From: Asterias amurensis | Taxonomy: Eukaryota; Echinodermata; Asteroidea; Forcipulatida; Asteriidae | Assembly (NCBI RefSeq): GCF_032118995.1 | Contig: NC_092666.1 | Coordinates: 1,178,001-1,242,000, forward strand | DNA length: 64,000 nucleotides | Reading direction: 5' to 3' | In this document: positions 1 to 19,556 of the stretch, piece by piece | Layout of the letters: every line of letters starts with the position of its first letter | Numbering within the stretch: the stretch's first letter is position 1 | Made by a program: the position numbers and the translations under genes | The notes under the pieces: model-generated | Seen by the model: only the letters and a program-made list of their open reading frames with translations | Database searches by the model: none | What the model was told of the DNA's origin: nothing

Positions 1-460
1 TGTGTGGACGTAACATCTGGAACTGGTGGGTTGTGGGTCAGTAATGGGGGGGGGGGGGTCAAGGGTGTTGACAGCTGTGATCTGTAGGTTTCCATGGTGA
101 ATTAATCAAGAGCTATCTTGTTGGGAAACGAAGATGCACATTCAGTGCTTGTTGGGAATTGCTACCCTGGAAATTTCAAACTATTAATCTTTGATGACTA
201 TCTTGTACAGCTGTTGAGTTCATCGGAGTCAAGTTTCTAACTGTACTATGCTCATATCAACATTTTGGTGTTTGAACCTGTATGCACAATATATGTTTAG
301 GGTATATTTGTAATAACAGATATTGAATTTTTTACTTGTGCTGTGGTTTAAACTACGACTCCCTCAGTGATTCCCAGAGCATTCTCTTTTCCCTTGACTT
401 CACCGTAAGAAAATAGTATGGGTCGAGGATCACTTCAGAAGTTGTACAATGATCACCCTA

Positions 461-679
461 GGGGCCGAGTTCACAAAGACAGTCCTGACTTATGACTAGT
501 CCTAGCACTCTTTATTAAAGTTATTGAAAACTTGAGGGTAGTACTAATATAGGACGAGGGTAGTACTAATATAGGACGAGGGTAGTACTAATATAGGACG
601 AGGGTAGTACTAATATAGGACAAGTAACTCATCTTATCTCCAGGTAAGACTAGTCTTAACTCCTTGTGAAATCTAGCCC
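461..679. mobile_element. MITE with GGGCC...CTAGCCC ends
   Basis: The left side (gggccgagttcacaaaga, then gactagtcctag) and the right side (aagactagtcttaactcc, then ttgtgaaatctagccc) are roughly inverted versions of one another. A second, shorter copy of the same words lies at about 17696-17815. This is a non-autonomous element with no coding capacity. The boundaries are approximate. Confidence 0.5.
534..621. repeat. 22-bp tandem repeat, four units
   Basis: Four identical head-to-tail copies of a 22-bp unit beginning gagggtagtactaatata lie inside the MITE at 461-679. The lack of divergence suggests a recent expansion of internal MITE sequence. Confidence 0.95.
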
Positions 680-729
680 GGCATGCCAGCAGCCTATTGC
701 ACAAAATGCTAGTATTAATCCTATCTTAA

Positions 730-1700
730 CGAGAGCTCCAACATGCAAAATGTGCTTAATGACCTAAATCAATGGACTGATCTGAATAAAATGAAACTTA
801 ATCCTGCCAAATGCCAGTACATGAATATCACTTTTCAACGTAACCAACCTGATCCACCCACCTTTGACATTTTAGATTCTCAAATTAATCGAACTGATTG
901 TTTGAAATTGTTGGGTATTAATATACAGAGTAATTTGAAGTGGGATTCCCAAGTGAACAACTTGTGTGGTAATTTTAACCGTAGACTGTTCTTTTTACGC
1001 CAGCTTAAACGTTGTTTTATTTCTGTCAAGGATCTGTTAACTGTACATGTTACGTATGTCCGACCCACTATCAAATACGCCTGTCCTGTCTGGTACTCTG
1101 GACTTACTAAAACACAACTCATAACCCTTGAAAGGTTACAAAAAGGGCTTTTCGTATCATTCTGGCTGGTCAGCCAAATACACCAACATCATATGTGGAA
1201 GTATGCCAATTGTTCAGTTTACCTACAATCACTGATAGACTGAATCATTTATTTGTCAACTTTGGTAAGACCTTGTTTGAATCTGAAATTTACAGGCACT
1301 GGCTCCCACCAAACAAAAACAACAACTTGCGGAATGCCAACAAAATGTGCCCCCCGAAATGTAGAACTGGTCGTTACAAAAATAGTTGCATTCCATCCCT
1401 TGTCCAAGCACTCAACAATAGCTATTGATTTTTGTTCACTCAGCTGGCTTGCCTATTGTCCCCAACCCTTCGCCTTGTTCCTTTAAGGTGACTTGCTGTG
1501 CAATTTTTTGTTTTATCTAATTTGTTACTGGCACTAGCCAGTTTGCCCTTTTAATGTATAAAAACAGTTTGTAATTCTTAATGTTTTTTTTTGTAATTTT
1601 TAAACATTTCGATTTTTTTATGAATCTCTGTATTTTAAACTCAATTCAGCTTGTAGCTGCAATGTTTGAATGTGTTTTAATAAACCAATAATAAAAATCT
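730..1700 (+). mobile_element. 5'-truncated LINE, reverse transcriptase C-terminal part
   Basis: A non-LTR retrotransposon fragment. The frame 743-1243 reads the end of the RT domain (NQWTDLNKMKLNPAKCQYM, then DCLKLLGINI and LKWDSQV) and the thumb region (YVRPTIKYACPVWYSGLT). Translation moves to another frame near 1145-1195, where LPTITDRLNHLFVNFGKTLF and the C-terminal CPPKCRTGRYKNSCIPSL segment follow, so there is at least one frameshift. The tail is T/A-rich and ends in aataaaccaataataaaa near 1698, which fits a 3' end. It looks like the Jockey/CR1 group by RT flavour; the clade is not certain. It is dead. Confidence 0.85.
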
Positions 1701-1941
1701 TAGGATGGGTTCAATGCATCCTAACGTCTTTGGGTACGGAACTTAACTCGTCTGAAGACCTAAAGATAAATCCTAAGTTAGGAAGAGCATGGCTAAATTG
1801 ACGACTGGAGTTGTAACTTTAACCCTAGCACTTGAAGCAGTATCTACTTTGTGCAAGATGTTGCTTGTACTGTACTTGGGATTCAGAATATGGCCAGTAT
1901 TACATTATGTGATCATTGTATTTCTGTTTTTCTCTTCACAG

Positions 1942-9170
<7,229 letters not shown>

Positions 9171-10727
9171 TTTAAAACACCGAAAAAGGAAAATAAATCA
9201 CGAAATCGAAAGCCCACTTCTCATGAAAGGTACACAGTATGTGAATTTTAATTGTCGCAAGTCGGCAACCCGTTCCCGAGTATAAAAGTTCTCTAAGATG
9301 GCTAAAAAAATTAATCGGAAAAAACAACTGTGCACCTTTGTTTCCTTGTTCGTCGCTTGATTTAGTCCATACGCCGTTCAGGGACTGATTTTCTGATCTG
9401 TACCTGATTAAGCATCTTCAGTCAGCCTCAAGAAGTTATCCATTATTCTGCATATGGATGGGCTATGTCATATTCGTGTGCCCATTAATAAATGGAAAGG
9501 CGTTCCAGAATGACATCGTGATTGGCCGACAGGAGGCACCAGACTTTCCCAATGGAGGACCGCATCCCGACCTACTGTTGCAATGGTACAGTCCTTGTTC
9601 CTTCATGCCATTGTTGAATCTTTCAAGAGTGATAAACATTCAGGTATGACTGTTCTGAGAGAGCGTCGGCGTCGTTATAAGGAAGTGTTCTGGTTTGGTC
9701 CCTTCCAAATCACTAGAGTGTCAAATGAAAAGGCGATCTCGATATAGATTGAGAAATGGTCAGAAAACACTTCCTGGACTTTTATCTTTTTATGGATCGT
9801 GAGCTTAACACAAACTGGGCAGCTGGTGTAAATTACCCAACCCCTCTTTCCCCGTTTCCCCAAAACAGTGTCAAATGTTTTACGGACTCCAGGAGACGAA
9901 GTTTCGACAGAGGACAGAACCTTCAAGAAGTGAAGAACAATTGTAAATATCGGTGGAAACTCTGCTGGGGGGACCTAGACGTGATAAAAAAAAAATTGTT
10001 GTTTGTAAACATGCTTGGATGGTCGGACTAAAATATTATTATTTCCTTCTCAAATTAACTTAAAGGAAATCGTTATTGCAAGTAGAATGGGCTGAAAGCT
10101 ACAGTATTCAGACAGATTTAACATCAGAGATTATTATTAACCCCCAATTTGGCTAGCTTTAAATGTTGATGCTCTACTCTTAAACAAAATACCCATTCTC
10201 TGAAACTAAGACTGTCTGCTGAAAAAAATTGAAATCATAACTTTGATGTGTTTGGGGAAAATTAGGAAAACGTTTCATGCACTCCACCTAAAAGCCTTGC
10301 GCCTTCCGATTATTGGAAGTACATGTACATACGCAGAGTTGTACTCGGGCATGCGCTAGCAAATCTTGACAATACGTGTAAAGAGCAGGCTGGTACGAAA
10401 ACAAAAAACAAATGTGTAAGCAAATATTGGGGTGGGATTTAAGATGAAACTTGTAAAAAAAATTCTAAAATAAAATAATTTTAAATGCTTTGAAACTGAA
10501 TATAAACATCAAGGGGAAAAACATCATGAGGACCTTGTTTCAATGCAGCATGCTTCGGCCAGTTTTGTAAAATTTGGGTTCAGAATTCCCCAAAGTTTAA
10601 AACAAAAAGCTTGGAGAGAATCATTTTTGACACAGGTTAGCGCTGTTTTTGGAACAATTTTGCTGAAACATTTTGTGCCTGTGTCACTCTGGAGTTCAGG
10701 GTTGGAACAACATGAAATCAATGACCT

Positions 10728-10970
10728 CTGTTGCCCTGGTCTTGGCCCTGGTGCCCCTTCAAAAGTCTCATAGACTTTAAGATTTCCAAAATGGAACTGG
10801 AATTACATGGAAGCCACGGCTTCTGTTGCCCTGGTCTTGGCCCTGGTGCCCCCTTTCAAAGTCTCATAGACTTTAAGATTTCCAAAATGGAACTGGAATT
10901 CCATGGAAGCCACGGCTTCTGTTGCCCTGGTCTTTGCTTGGGTGCCCCCTTCCAAAGTCTCATAGCATCC
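10728..10970. repeat. About 95-bp tandem repeat (ctgttgccctggtcttgg units)
   Basis: Units start at 10728, 10823 and 10919, each with ttgccctggtcttggccc, cttcaaagtctcatag and tccaaaatggaactgg. Related single copies are at 20990-21370, 25100-25265, 36430-36570 and 37345-37510, so this is a local amplification of a dispersed repeat family. Confidence 0.85.
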
Positions 10971-12120
10971 AATAGATGCTCCTTTGCAAAAGGAGAATGG
11001 CCTTGCCCTCTCAAGAATGAAAGCCCAGGCTTAGGAAGAAGTCTTGTTAGCCTTCAAAGCTTTGAAGAGCTACTGAAGGCGTCAAAGTTTTAAACGATTC
11101 AAATCCAGACAGGCTGTTCATCCAATTTACGTGTCAATATTTCCAGTTAACATAACAGCATTGTGCACTTCATTTGTCACAGTACGTCTTGAAATATTAA
11201 GACAATGCCTGTTTCTTATAACCCAATCCAAAACATTTACTACCCATTTGGGGAATTTTTTTTTTCTACTGGATTTTAGGCATTTGCAAATCCAAATTTA
11301 GGCAAAGTTTTCACTTTTTTTAAAATTCAGTTCTAATTTACATTTTATACCAAAAAATAGTAATTTATGCCTCTTTCACTCATACCAAAGTACAGATGAA
11401 TTGGGAAAAACCCTCGTTCATTCCCCTACAGTTCAGAGGACAACAAAATCTTCCATAAATTTTTACCCCAATAGTGTGTCAAATAGAAAATTAGATAAAC
11501 AGATTTGTAAATATAAACAAAATACCAGTTTTTAGTATTGTTAACTGTACTACTGTGTTTCACCAAGGTTCGTTTTTGTTTCTCAGTGTCTTTTTTTACG
11601 TAGTAGCTCTTTGACATTTTCCACCACGTTTCATTTTGTCAATGTCATCAGGTAAGAGTCCCCCTTAACCTAATGTCAGAATGTGCTGGATATGTAAACA
11701 AATATAATGTATAATAATAAACAAAAATGTAACAAAGTGGAAGCAATGAGCAGTGCAATTGTTTATCTTCGAAACAGAAACCACGGGCATTGATGTTTCA
11801 AAACAGACGAACCGGATTTAAAAATAAAACTCATTGTAGATCTTGAAGCCACCTCAAATATTTTATTTTTCATTTTATACAGTTGGGTAATAAAATTTGA
11901 TTCTTTCCTACAACGAGAACACAAATAGCTGAAATTCACCAATATGCTTAGCAAAATACTCCAGGTTACCTGTTAGCAATTTAATTTCACCTGGCAGTTT
12001 GAGTGGTAGTTTCTTTTTTTGGTAAGCAACTTTGCTTACCAGTTTTATGAATATAGGCCCAAACTTGACAAAACAGCTTGCACTGAAATGGGGTTAGTTT
12101 TTAAATGGCACTTTTTATAA

Positions 12121-12300
12121 TCACGGCTTGTGTTTTGGCTTCGGTTCTGGTTCTGGCTTTTGCTCTAGTTTCAGTACCAGCTTCGGTTCCAGTTTTGGTT
12201 CCAGCTTCGGTTTCAGTTTTCCGGCTTTGGTTCTTGTTTCAGTTTCGGCTCTGTCTTCGGTTTCTGTGTCGGTTCCAGTTTCGGTTCCGGCTTTAAACAC
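12121..12300. repeat. Degenerate (TTCGGTTCCAGT)n minisatellite
   Basis: Imperfect iteration of ttcggttccag and ttttggttcc words over about 170 bp. It creates overlapping open frames on both strands rich in repeated dipeptides, which I do not treat as genes. Confidence 0.85.
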
Positions 12301-14989
12301 AAAAAAGACAAAAGACCAACCTTTGCCCAATTACACTGAGCTGCTGAAAGTAACTAAGCATATATTTGCTGACCTGAATAAGGTTACCAGCCAAAATACA
12401 TTGTCACATGTACCATTTGTGGCTGGTTTCCTGCTGATTTATACTTAGCTGAAATGTGTTAAGCAACATTTTCTGCTGAAGCAGCTCTAAGAAATTGGCC
12501 TTGGGAGCCTTTAACATGAATTTAAAAAAGGACCAATGGAACTTAAAAGTGAGGATCTTGTCTGTTATTTGGACTGGTGCTCGGTTGTATGATTTTCTTT
12601 TGTGAGGATTTGTGAGTAGCAGTCGGGATTCCACAATCACGATTTTGTTTTACAAGTAACTGGTGCTTTTGTTTTTGTTTCTGTATTGTTTTAAAAAGTG
12701 TTTAATGTCGGATAAAATTATTAAACCGCCTTTAAAATGTGTGGGAATTCTGTAAGTTCTTTTGGAATATTTCGCTCATAATTCATTTTATTGACGGCTA
12801 ATGTTATTTTGTCTTAATTTAGAGCAAACATTAACGTGAATATCTTGCCCCCCAAAATCCCACTCTAGTTCAACAAATGAAGCAGAGTGTTGGTTTGTTT
12901 CCACCAATGACAAGTCTTGTTTGTGACAGTAGAATCTTTTTAACCAATGATATTCCTCGATAGAAACAAGCACTTACAGGGATTGGATGATAAGTAAAAG
13001 AACACCCACCCAAGTTGTTTACTAGATTTAGGTTACTGTTAGTTCTGTGTGTTATTGTGTTTTTTTAATCAAATTTTATTTACTTTTTTTTATCTTATCT
13101 GAGGAAATTTTTAAACCGCAAGCCAGATTTTGTGATTTATGCTGACCCATTTCAAATCTGGAAAAAGCTTTTGAAATTTTTAAAAAGTTTTGTTTTTTAT
13201 CCTGTCATAATTTTGGAGTCCATGAAGTAAAAGAATACGAATGTAGAGGGACAAAAAACCATATTTTAAACTGATTTTTTTTTCTGTAATTTTTTAATGA
13301 GATTAATAAGTGTACCAGTATCGGTCGGAATTGTAAAAATAAAAGTGGATTTCCTTTTGTTTTAAGATGTTATTACTTTGTTAAAGGACCTCATTACTTC
13401 AGAAAACAATTCTATATCAGCCATTTTGTCTCCATGGTTATGTCATAATAAGCTAGCACAGAAGCATACAAGGTTAAAGTTCATGAACCAAACTGACATA
13501 ATGTTTTTCTTAGTGACATTTCTTACTAAGTGTTCCTGTGCAGGCAACCAGTTTCATTGCGCTGCTAAGCGGTAAGGGTAAGCTCATTCTCGCACGTACT
13601 GTAGCAGAAAAATTTGCCCAAGCTTGAGTGTCTTCTACCGATTATCAAGAAAATTAGGCGACCAGCTTGCGCATTGGATTTGCATTGTTACACCATTCAT
13701 TTGCTAAAAGTAAGCACCGGAAGCATACCTTTCCCATGCTAACAGTTTAGCAGCTATGCTAATTTCATAGCGCTGCTTAATGATAAGCAAATTTTCTTGC
13801 TATCTGCAGCAGAAAAGTTTGTGTAAGCATAAGTGTATAATCACAGGCCAGTTAGAAAATAAGGCAGCCAGCTTGCGCAGCGCATTGTTACATCATTAAT
13901 TTTCATACAGTACGCATCCAAAGGTTAGCATGCCTTTTTGTTGTGAATATGGTTAGCCGCTCTATAGAAACTCGTGCAGTAAGCATAAACTTGGTCGTTT
14001 AGCAGCTCGATGAAATCGTTCCTGGTTACCTGCAATATAAACTATAGTAAATCCAAAAGTAAGAGCATACTAGAAATAAACTAGCTTCAAAGTTCAGGCA
14101 TGCAAATTTTAAGTTGATCTACGTGGTTCCAATTTTCAACTGTGTCATTAAACACTACATTTCACAATAAAAACTTTAAGTTTACTATGCGGTCAGACTT
14201 TACTCTCTTTCAACAAACTTCATTTGCATGCCTGAATGTTGAATGTTATTTTTTGTAAAGTTTTCCTTGCCAATTTCAAAATAGTTCCATTCATTTTAAC
14301 ACCTGGCTCATTCAATTTTGGTTAGAAATAAATGCTCCGTTGAATTAGCTTTCAACAGTTGAAAGGAGTGATCCAAATTCACAAATTTAGCATTCACTGG
14401 TCAAATAAGATCATTCAATTTCATTTAGGCCGCAAGACTCATTCAATTTTGTAAAAGCCAACAGCAAGAGCTTGGCAACCATTCAATTTCATAAAGTGTA
14501 ACTAAGTAGTAGAAATTCAACTTAAGAATGGTCAAAGTGTAGTCTTGAATGCCTATCAATGTAATAGAATGACTGAGACAAAATCTAAATGAGAAAAACT
14601 AAGTCAATAAATGCACAAGAAACTCTTATTTGAGTGGATTTGGGGCAATGCATGAATTTGAGTGCTTCTTATTGAAAATTGAATGAATTTCTGCTGAAAT
14701 TGGCCAGGAAAACCTATGTTATTTTACTCATCTTTGACCATATTACCAGGGAATCTTATTACCACTGTTCCTTCTTTGTTCAGTACCCATATTTATCCGC
14801 TAATTTTTTGCTGTACAGAAATCTGCTATATTAAATGCTACTGTTTGGTTCTCACTTACTCGCTTAGCACAATTTTCTGTTTGGAACGTCCTTCATGAAT
14901 TTGTGACCCAGGTCTGATAAGTAGAGAGCAACAACTTAAAGGAAAATGTGATTTACCAATTAACCCGCCTTTTGGTTTGATTGGTCTGT

Positions 14990-15397
14990 TTAAAGGATTG
15001 GGGTACTTTTTGTAACACAAAACACATTGTCCAAAGATTTACATTAGACTTACACCGTTTGATGATGATGATAGTAGAGAGCTTACCTTAAAATATCACT
15101 TGCTGAGGTGCGGTAGTTTTTGAGAAATTGGTAAAAAAAATGTCACCAAAATAATTGTTGTCTCAGTTTTAGCATGTAAACATATTTGGAGTAATGGTAT
15201 ACATAGTTATGCTTACAAAAATTTGTGAGACAAATTATTTTTGTGACTTGTGATACTCATTTCTCAAAAGTACAGCACATCAGAAAGTAATATTTTAAGG
15301 GAAGCTTTGTACCATCATTATCTTCAAACTGTGTAAGTTTAATATAATTTGTGGACATTGTGTTTTGTGTCCTACTAAACGTACCCAGACCATTTAA
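14990..15397. mobile_element. TTAA-flanked MITE, family 2
   Basis: Begins TTAAaggattggggtacttt and ends aaacgtacccagaccatTTAA, with imperfect inverted ends. The interior is itself palindrome-like: cttaccttaaaatatcactt on the left mirrors aagtaatattttaagggaagc on the right. Related in style to the element at 62636-63010. Confidence 0.75.
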
Positions 15398-16336
15398 AAC
15401 AATTTTATTGTTGAATGACAATTAACTGGATCTCTGTAGCACTGTTATAAAACATTCAGTATTTCATAAATGGTTTGTAAATTTGTACAGTGAATGGGTT
15501 ATTTTTTAGTTGATCTTTAATTATTAGAAAGTGTAAATTATTCTTTTGTTTTTTATAAATCTTAATCCTATGTGAATCGTTTTCATGTATGTGTCACGTT
15601 TACTGCTTTTTTCCCCCTCTTTTTTTTCCAACCCAGATTTTCCTCTTTTTTTTTAAAGAAGAGAGTCTGAGTTGTGTGTCACTTGTTTAATGATAATTAT
15701 TTATCCAGTTTGTAAATCCATAATTGATATAAATATTCAAAGCACACACCCACTCACTCGTTTTGATGTCAACCGAGGACTTCTATTGTTCCCCTATTGT
15801 CATATTTAAACAAAGACTTATTGTCTTTCTTTTGTTAAAAGTCTCGGTTGGATTGTAAAATATACAAAACAAGTACATTGTACACACATGTAGATGGTTC
15901 GTTGGATTTTGTCATTGTCTGAAGCAACTAAGTTGCAATGGAGATTGACCATTTCCATGTAATTTTTAGTTGCCATGGAAATAGATATAAATGAATAAAA
16001 ATAGGCCAACCAACGAGTAACTTAAGTGGCAGCCTTCTGATTGGTCGGTTTCTTTGTGTCTCATTGAGTCTGTTTACATGGTAGCGCATTTTGGGGCAAA
16101 TCAGGTTTTAAACCACATGGGAGACTGACTGGGTATCTTTGAAATAATTTAGGGTTGGAGAAGAAAAGGTTACTGGAGCGGGAGTTGAACCTATGTCTGT
16201 ACCCCTTCCCCTAAAGGTGACGTACATTTATACATGTACCATACCCGATTAGTGCTAGAGTGTATCCCCCCAAAAAATGTTCCCATACTACAATTCTCCA
16301 TTGTCCTCTTGTTAGTGGTCACTAAGTTATGGAAGT

Positions 16337-16748
16337 GTCGTGGCCGAGCGGTTAAGATCACCAAATTCAAACTCTGGTGTTCTGATCAGCAGAGTGTGGG
16401 TTCGAATCCCCAGCCGTGACACTTGTGTCCTTGGGCAAGACACTTAACCATTGCTTCGTCCTTCGGATGGGACGCAAAGCCGTTGCTCCCATGTGTTGTG
16501 TAACGCATGTAAAAGAACCCAGTGTACTTTTCAAAGGGAGAAGGGGATCGCCCCGGTGTTCCTGGCTGTGGCAGCTGTATGCGCCGTAGCACCTTGTAAA
16601 CCATTATAAGTTGCTAAATAATTGGGTCTCAGAATTCATCACTGCAATAACCTATCTTTCTGAAAGTTTGTATATACTCAGGGCCTTGAGTACCTTGTTT
16701 GGTAGATACGTGCGCTATATAAGACTTTGATATTACTCTGAATAAAGA
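16337..16748 (+). mobile_element. tRNA-headed SINE, full copy
   Basis: The head 16337-16422 folds like a tRNA of the Leu/Ser type: A box tggccgagcggttaag, long variable arm, B box gggttcgaatcc. The body continues cttgggcaagacacttaacc and on to ccttgtaaaccattataag, and ends with a 3' tail gtgcgctatataagactttg like those of L2/CR1 LINEs. An inverted copy of the same head and body is at 22830-23092. Confidence 0.85.
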
Positions 16749-17042
16749 TGTCGTGATGACATTAGCAGATGAGCCAACTCTTCCTGTTTCTGCAGAAAAT
16801 TTTGATGCTGTACAGCTGTATGAAACTGTGCCCCAGTTGCCTCGCCCGAACTGCCCCATCTTAGCTTCTCCATCCCCATCCCAAACCAAGTTTCCCCCCA
16901 ACTGCAACCCCACCCCCTCTCTGCAATCCGCTACAAATCAAAAGTTATGTAATAGATTCCTGAATAGATTTATTAGAAATGTCCATTAAGACTTTCGTAA
17001 AGAATTGTTGTAAATCTGATGTTTATGTGTATGTGTATATCA

Positions 17043-17093
17043 CATGAAACTGTATAGTCGTCCACATAATGTGGACGACTATACAGTTTCATG
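17043..17093. repeat. Perfect 51-bp palindrome
   Basis: Two perfectly complementary 25-bp arms (catgaaactgtatagtcgtc onward) flank a single central A. It can form a long cruciform or hairpin. It lies 2 bp from a second, longer perfect palindrome. Confidence 0.95.
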
Positions 17094-17095
17094 GT

Positions 17096-17176
17096 GACGA
17101 TTTGTCACCCCCAAAAGCCACATTTTAAAACACACAGTGTGTTTTAAAATGTGGCTTTTGGGGGTGACAAATCGTC
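17096..17176. repeat. Perfect 81-bp palindrome
   Basis: Two perfectly complementary 40-bp arms (starting gacgatttgtcaccccca) flank one central A. No mismatch is seen, which is unusual for an old insertion. No target-site duplication or related copy was found in the window. Confidence 0.95.
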
Positions 17177-17289
17177 GACGAGTTGTACTTGACTTCTAAT
17201 CACAAAGTAAAAAGAGGACACTTGGCTTGAGGGGGAGGATAATTTCTATCAATTCTTCAAACAACCTGACAAAATAGGGAGACCGTCAA

Positions 17290-17365
17290 CATAGGGCTAG
17301 ATATCTGTTGGTAAAGCACCGGCACATTAGCCGGAGGTGGAGGGTTCAAATCCTGCTTTAGTAAA
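17290..17365 (+). pseudogene. tRNA-like sequence, degenerate
   Basis: Contains a D-arm-like ctgttggtaaagca, an anticodon-stem pair ccggc/gccgg around a six-base loop, and a B-box-like ggagggttcaaatcctgc. The acceptor arms do not pair well and the anticodon loop is one base short, so it is a tRNA pseudogene or SINE head rather than a working gene. Confidence 0.5.
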
Positions 17366-17695
17366 TTTGTCTTCGTTCAACCCTAACTCATTTAAAATTC
17401 ACAGTCAGTTTCCCTAGTGGTTTATTATTTAAAATAAAAAAATTAATTGTACATAGGAATTTGAGTTTAGCTTCATGCCAATTGTCCTTTTTCTTATTTG
17501 TTCAAAATCATAACTTTTGTCGCAATTTCCTTGTTGTAAACATACCTACTGCGAACAGTCTATGCTGTGAACATTCTTTAAATGTGGGCGTTTGGAGCCA
17601 ACCGTCATGAGGCCTGTATACTTTCAAGGGCACCAAGGCAATGATGAGGGGGCATGGAAGCAATCGCCTTTGTTGCCTCTGTGAAGTTTCAGGCC

Positions 17696-17815
17696 TTGGG
17701 TCGATTTCACAGAGTTAAGACTAGTCCTAGGAGATATAAAAAACGCATGGCTAGTCCACTCGTCCTAACTCGAGATAAGACTAGTCCTAACTCTTTGTGT
17801 ACTCCACCCCTGAGC
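17696..17815. mobile_element. Short MITE copy related to 461-679
   Basis: Reads cttgggtcgatttcacagag, then taagactagtcctag, and on the right ataagactagtcctaactct and ttgtgtactccaccc. The words match the element at 461-679. It has no coding capacity. Confidence 0.55.
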
Positions 17816-18172
17816 CATAAGAATTGTGATACTTTCCTGCTTATAAGTGGGGAAAAATACATTGATAACTGTCAGTCATCTCCACTGGAGTTGGGGGGGG
17901 GGGAGGGGTTAATACAAGGTGGGTGGGGTGTTTCCTAATAAAGGGGGGGATGTCTTTGTGTGTGGTGTAAGAAGTTTGGGGGTTGGGTGGGGCCTCATTC
18001 TAAACTCTTGGGGCCCAACTGTCCTAGAGCTTTTCAACACCGAAAGTTACTTAACACTTGGCTAAGCACAGATACGAGTAACCATAAGATGCAATGTGGC
18101 TATTTGTATTGGTTACCGGCTTATTTGTGCTAAGCTGGGATATTGGTGAGCAGTATTTTCTGCTAATACCAC

Positions 18173-18363
18173 TAGACCCAATTTCATAAAGCCTATTAAG
18201 CATAACAACTCGCTTAGCACAGAAAAAATCTTGCCTAATAGAAACTGGTTACCAGCCAAAGAAGTTTGCATTGTTGCAACTGGTGCCGCACTAATTGTTT
18301 GCTTACCAAAGAAATCTGCTATAAGCAGTATTTTCAGCTTAACAGCTTTATGAAATTGGGCCC
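18173..18363. mobile_element. MITE with GGGCCCAATTTCATAAAG-like ends
   Basis: Ends gacccaatttcataaagcc and agctttatgaaattgggccc are inverted repeats. The interior has gcttagcacagaaaaaatct, ggttaccagcc and gcagtatttt. It is the clearest member of the family also seen at 4764-4943, 25448-25640 and 28948-29155. Confidence 0.75.
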
Positions 18364-19016
18364 CGCCCTGCATTGGCCACTCTTTGACAAATCATCTGGT
18401 AAGCATAGATTTTAATGCTAAGCAGATGGGTAAGGGCCCAAAATCGAATATGATTTTCACAATGCTGTAACAGATGCACATTTATTTGTGTTCAGTAACA
18501 ATTTGTTTTGAGTTACTCTTTTAGAACGGGACCCCAACCCAAGCTTCATTTGCATATTGCCTGTTGTAAATTTAAGTTGATGTATTTATACAATTATGAA
18601 TATAGTGTTCTACTTGTAAGAAAAAAAAAGAGATAATAACTCAAAAAAGATATTGTATTAAACTTGTGAATTTGTAGACTTGCCGAAGTCTGTTGGGCAT
18701 TTTAGGTTTCCTCTGGACATAGTGCCCTGGTTGTTATGTGAATAAGTATTGGTGATTATTGGAGATAAACAGAGAAAAGAAACATTTTTTAAGTCTACTC
18801 ATGTGCCGAAAACTCTTTCTATATTCAAATCTATCAGTAGTGTTTTTTACCTGCTGCAAAGTTGAGAGTTGCGTGAAAACCCCAACTTAACATCTTTCTG
18901 CTAAGCAGAAATAAACAGGATACCAGTCACAGGTGGTACATGCTGAATGATATTTTGGGTGGTGACCTTTAGTCTGGTTGATTGTCTGGTCAATGGTTAA
19001 CATACGTTGAGGCACT

Positions 19017-19556
19017 AGACCTTTCACACTGTATCTCTTATCCCCGTGGAATCAGACTATTTCACCCCCATAGTTACCCCAGTGCACTTTCACACTAGGT
19101 GCGTTCGTTTAGCTTCCCTGGGTCGACCCCGGTCCGTTTGAATAGCTTTGACGCCATTCCAGGGGCTCCCCAGGTCAGCCCCCAGTGCCCTGCTTCTGGA
19201 GTGGGTCACTTGTGGGTGAGACAAGATGCATGCCGTCACCACGAGAGGGTGAGTGTGATCGTTCGATTAGTTCTTGTCAGGGGCTCACCTGGGTGAGCAC
19301 CGCGGGGTCGACCCAGGGAAGCTAAACGAACGCACCCTCTATGTCCCTATTCCACAAGGTTCTGGCTGCTCATTTTAAGAGAACCCTGGGGTTTTACCGC
19401 TTACCCCTAATCCAGAGCAGGGATGGTTATTCCCAGTTGCCGGGGCAGACAGAGGGCAGACAGAGGGCAGACCGGGGGTAAAATGATCATAGTGTGAAAA
19501 GGCTGGCCATTATTCCCCAGGGGCAACCCTGGGGAATAAAGTAGTGTGAAAGGCTG
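19017..19556. mobile_element. Older element with CCTTTCACACT ends, carrying a MITE
   Basis: Left cctttcacactgta and right tagtgtgaaagg are short inverted ends. The inside has scattered mirrored words around ttccccaggggcaaccctgg. The MITE at 19098-19336 sits inside it. The end match is short, so the outer boundaries are tentative. Confidence 0.4.
19098..19336. mobile_element. MITE with 33-bp perfect ends GGTGCGTTCG... (copy 1)
   Basis: The left end (ggtgcgttcgtttagcttcc, continuing to gggtcgacccc) is matched perfectly by its reverse complement at the right end. The interior includes ccaggggctcacctgggtga. A second copy (48249-49811) is split by a hAT-like element, and single ends occur at 41605-41665 and 33780-33825. 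Confidence 0.9.

Larger units (their letters stand above)
1..1941 (+). other. GSK3 intron, upstream of first visible exon
   Basis: No GSK3 exon is recognisable here. It probably lies in the intron before the catalytic-loop exon. It holds a MITE with an internal 22-bp tandem repeat and a 5'-truncated LINE in the same orientation as the gene. The polypyrimidine tract and AG at 1921-1941 are the acceptor for the first visible exon. Confidence 0.7.
9171..14989. other. GSK3 3' UTR and intergenic DNA
   Basis: No coding exon is recognised. The start is presumably GSK3 3' UTR; its end cannot be fixed because several AATAAA-like words occur in AT-rich DNA. Contents include the 95-bp tandem at 10728, the hexamer-like minisatellite at 12121, and stretches at 12000-12060, 12400-12500 and 13540-14040 related to the gggccc-ended MITE family (gcttacc, gcagcgctaa). 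From 14270 to 14720 the word attcaattt recurs many times. Confidence 0.6.

Noticed and set aside
10731-11093. 120-codon open frame with repeated CCPGLGPGAP
   Set aside because: It is generated by the 95-bp tandem repeat, a dispersed non-coding family.
12105-12448. Overlapping open frames on both strands rich in repeated dipeptides
   Set aside because: They follow the TTCGGTTCCAG minisatellite and have no protein similarity.
17290-17365. Functional tRNA gene
   Set aside because: Six-base anticodon loop and a poorly paired acceptor stem; scored as a tRNA pseudogene instead.
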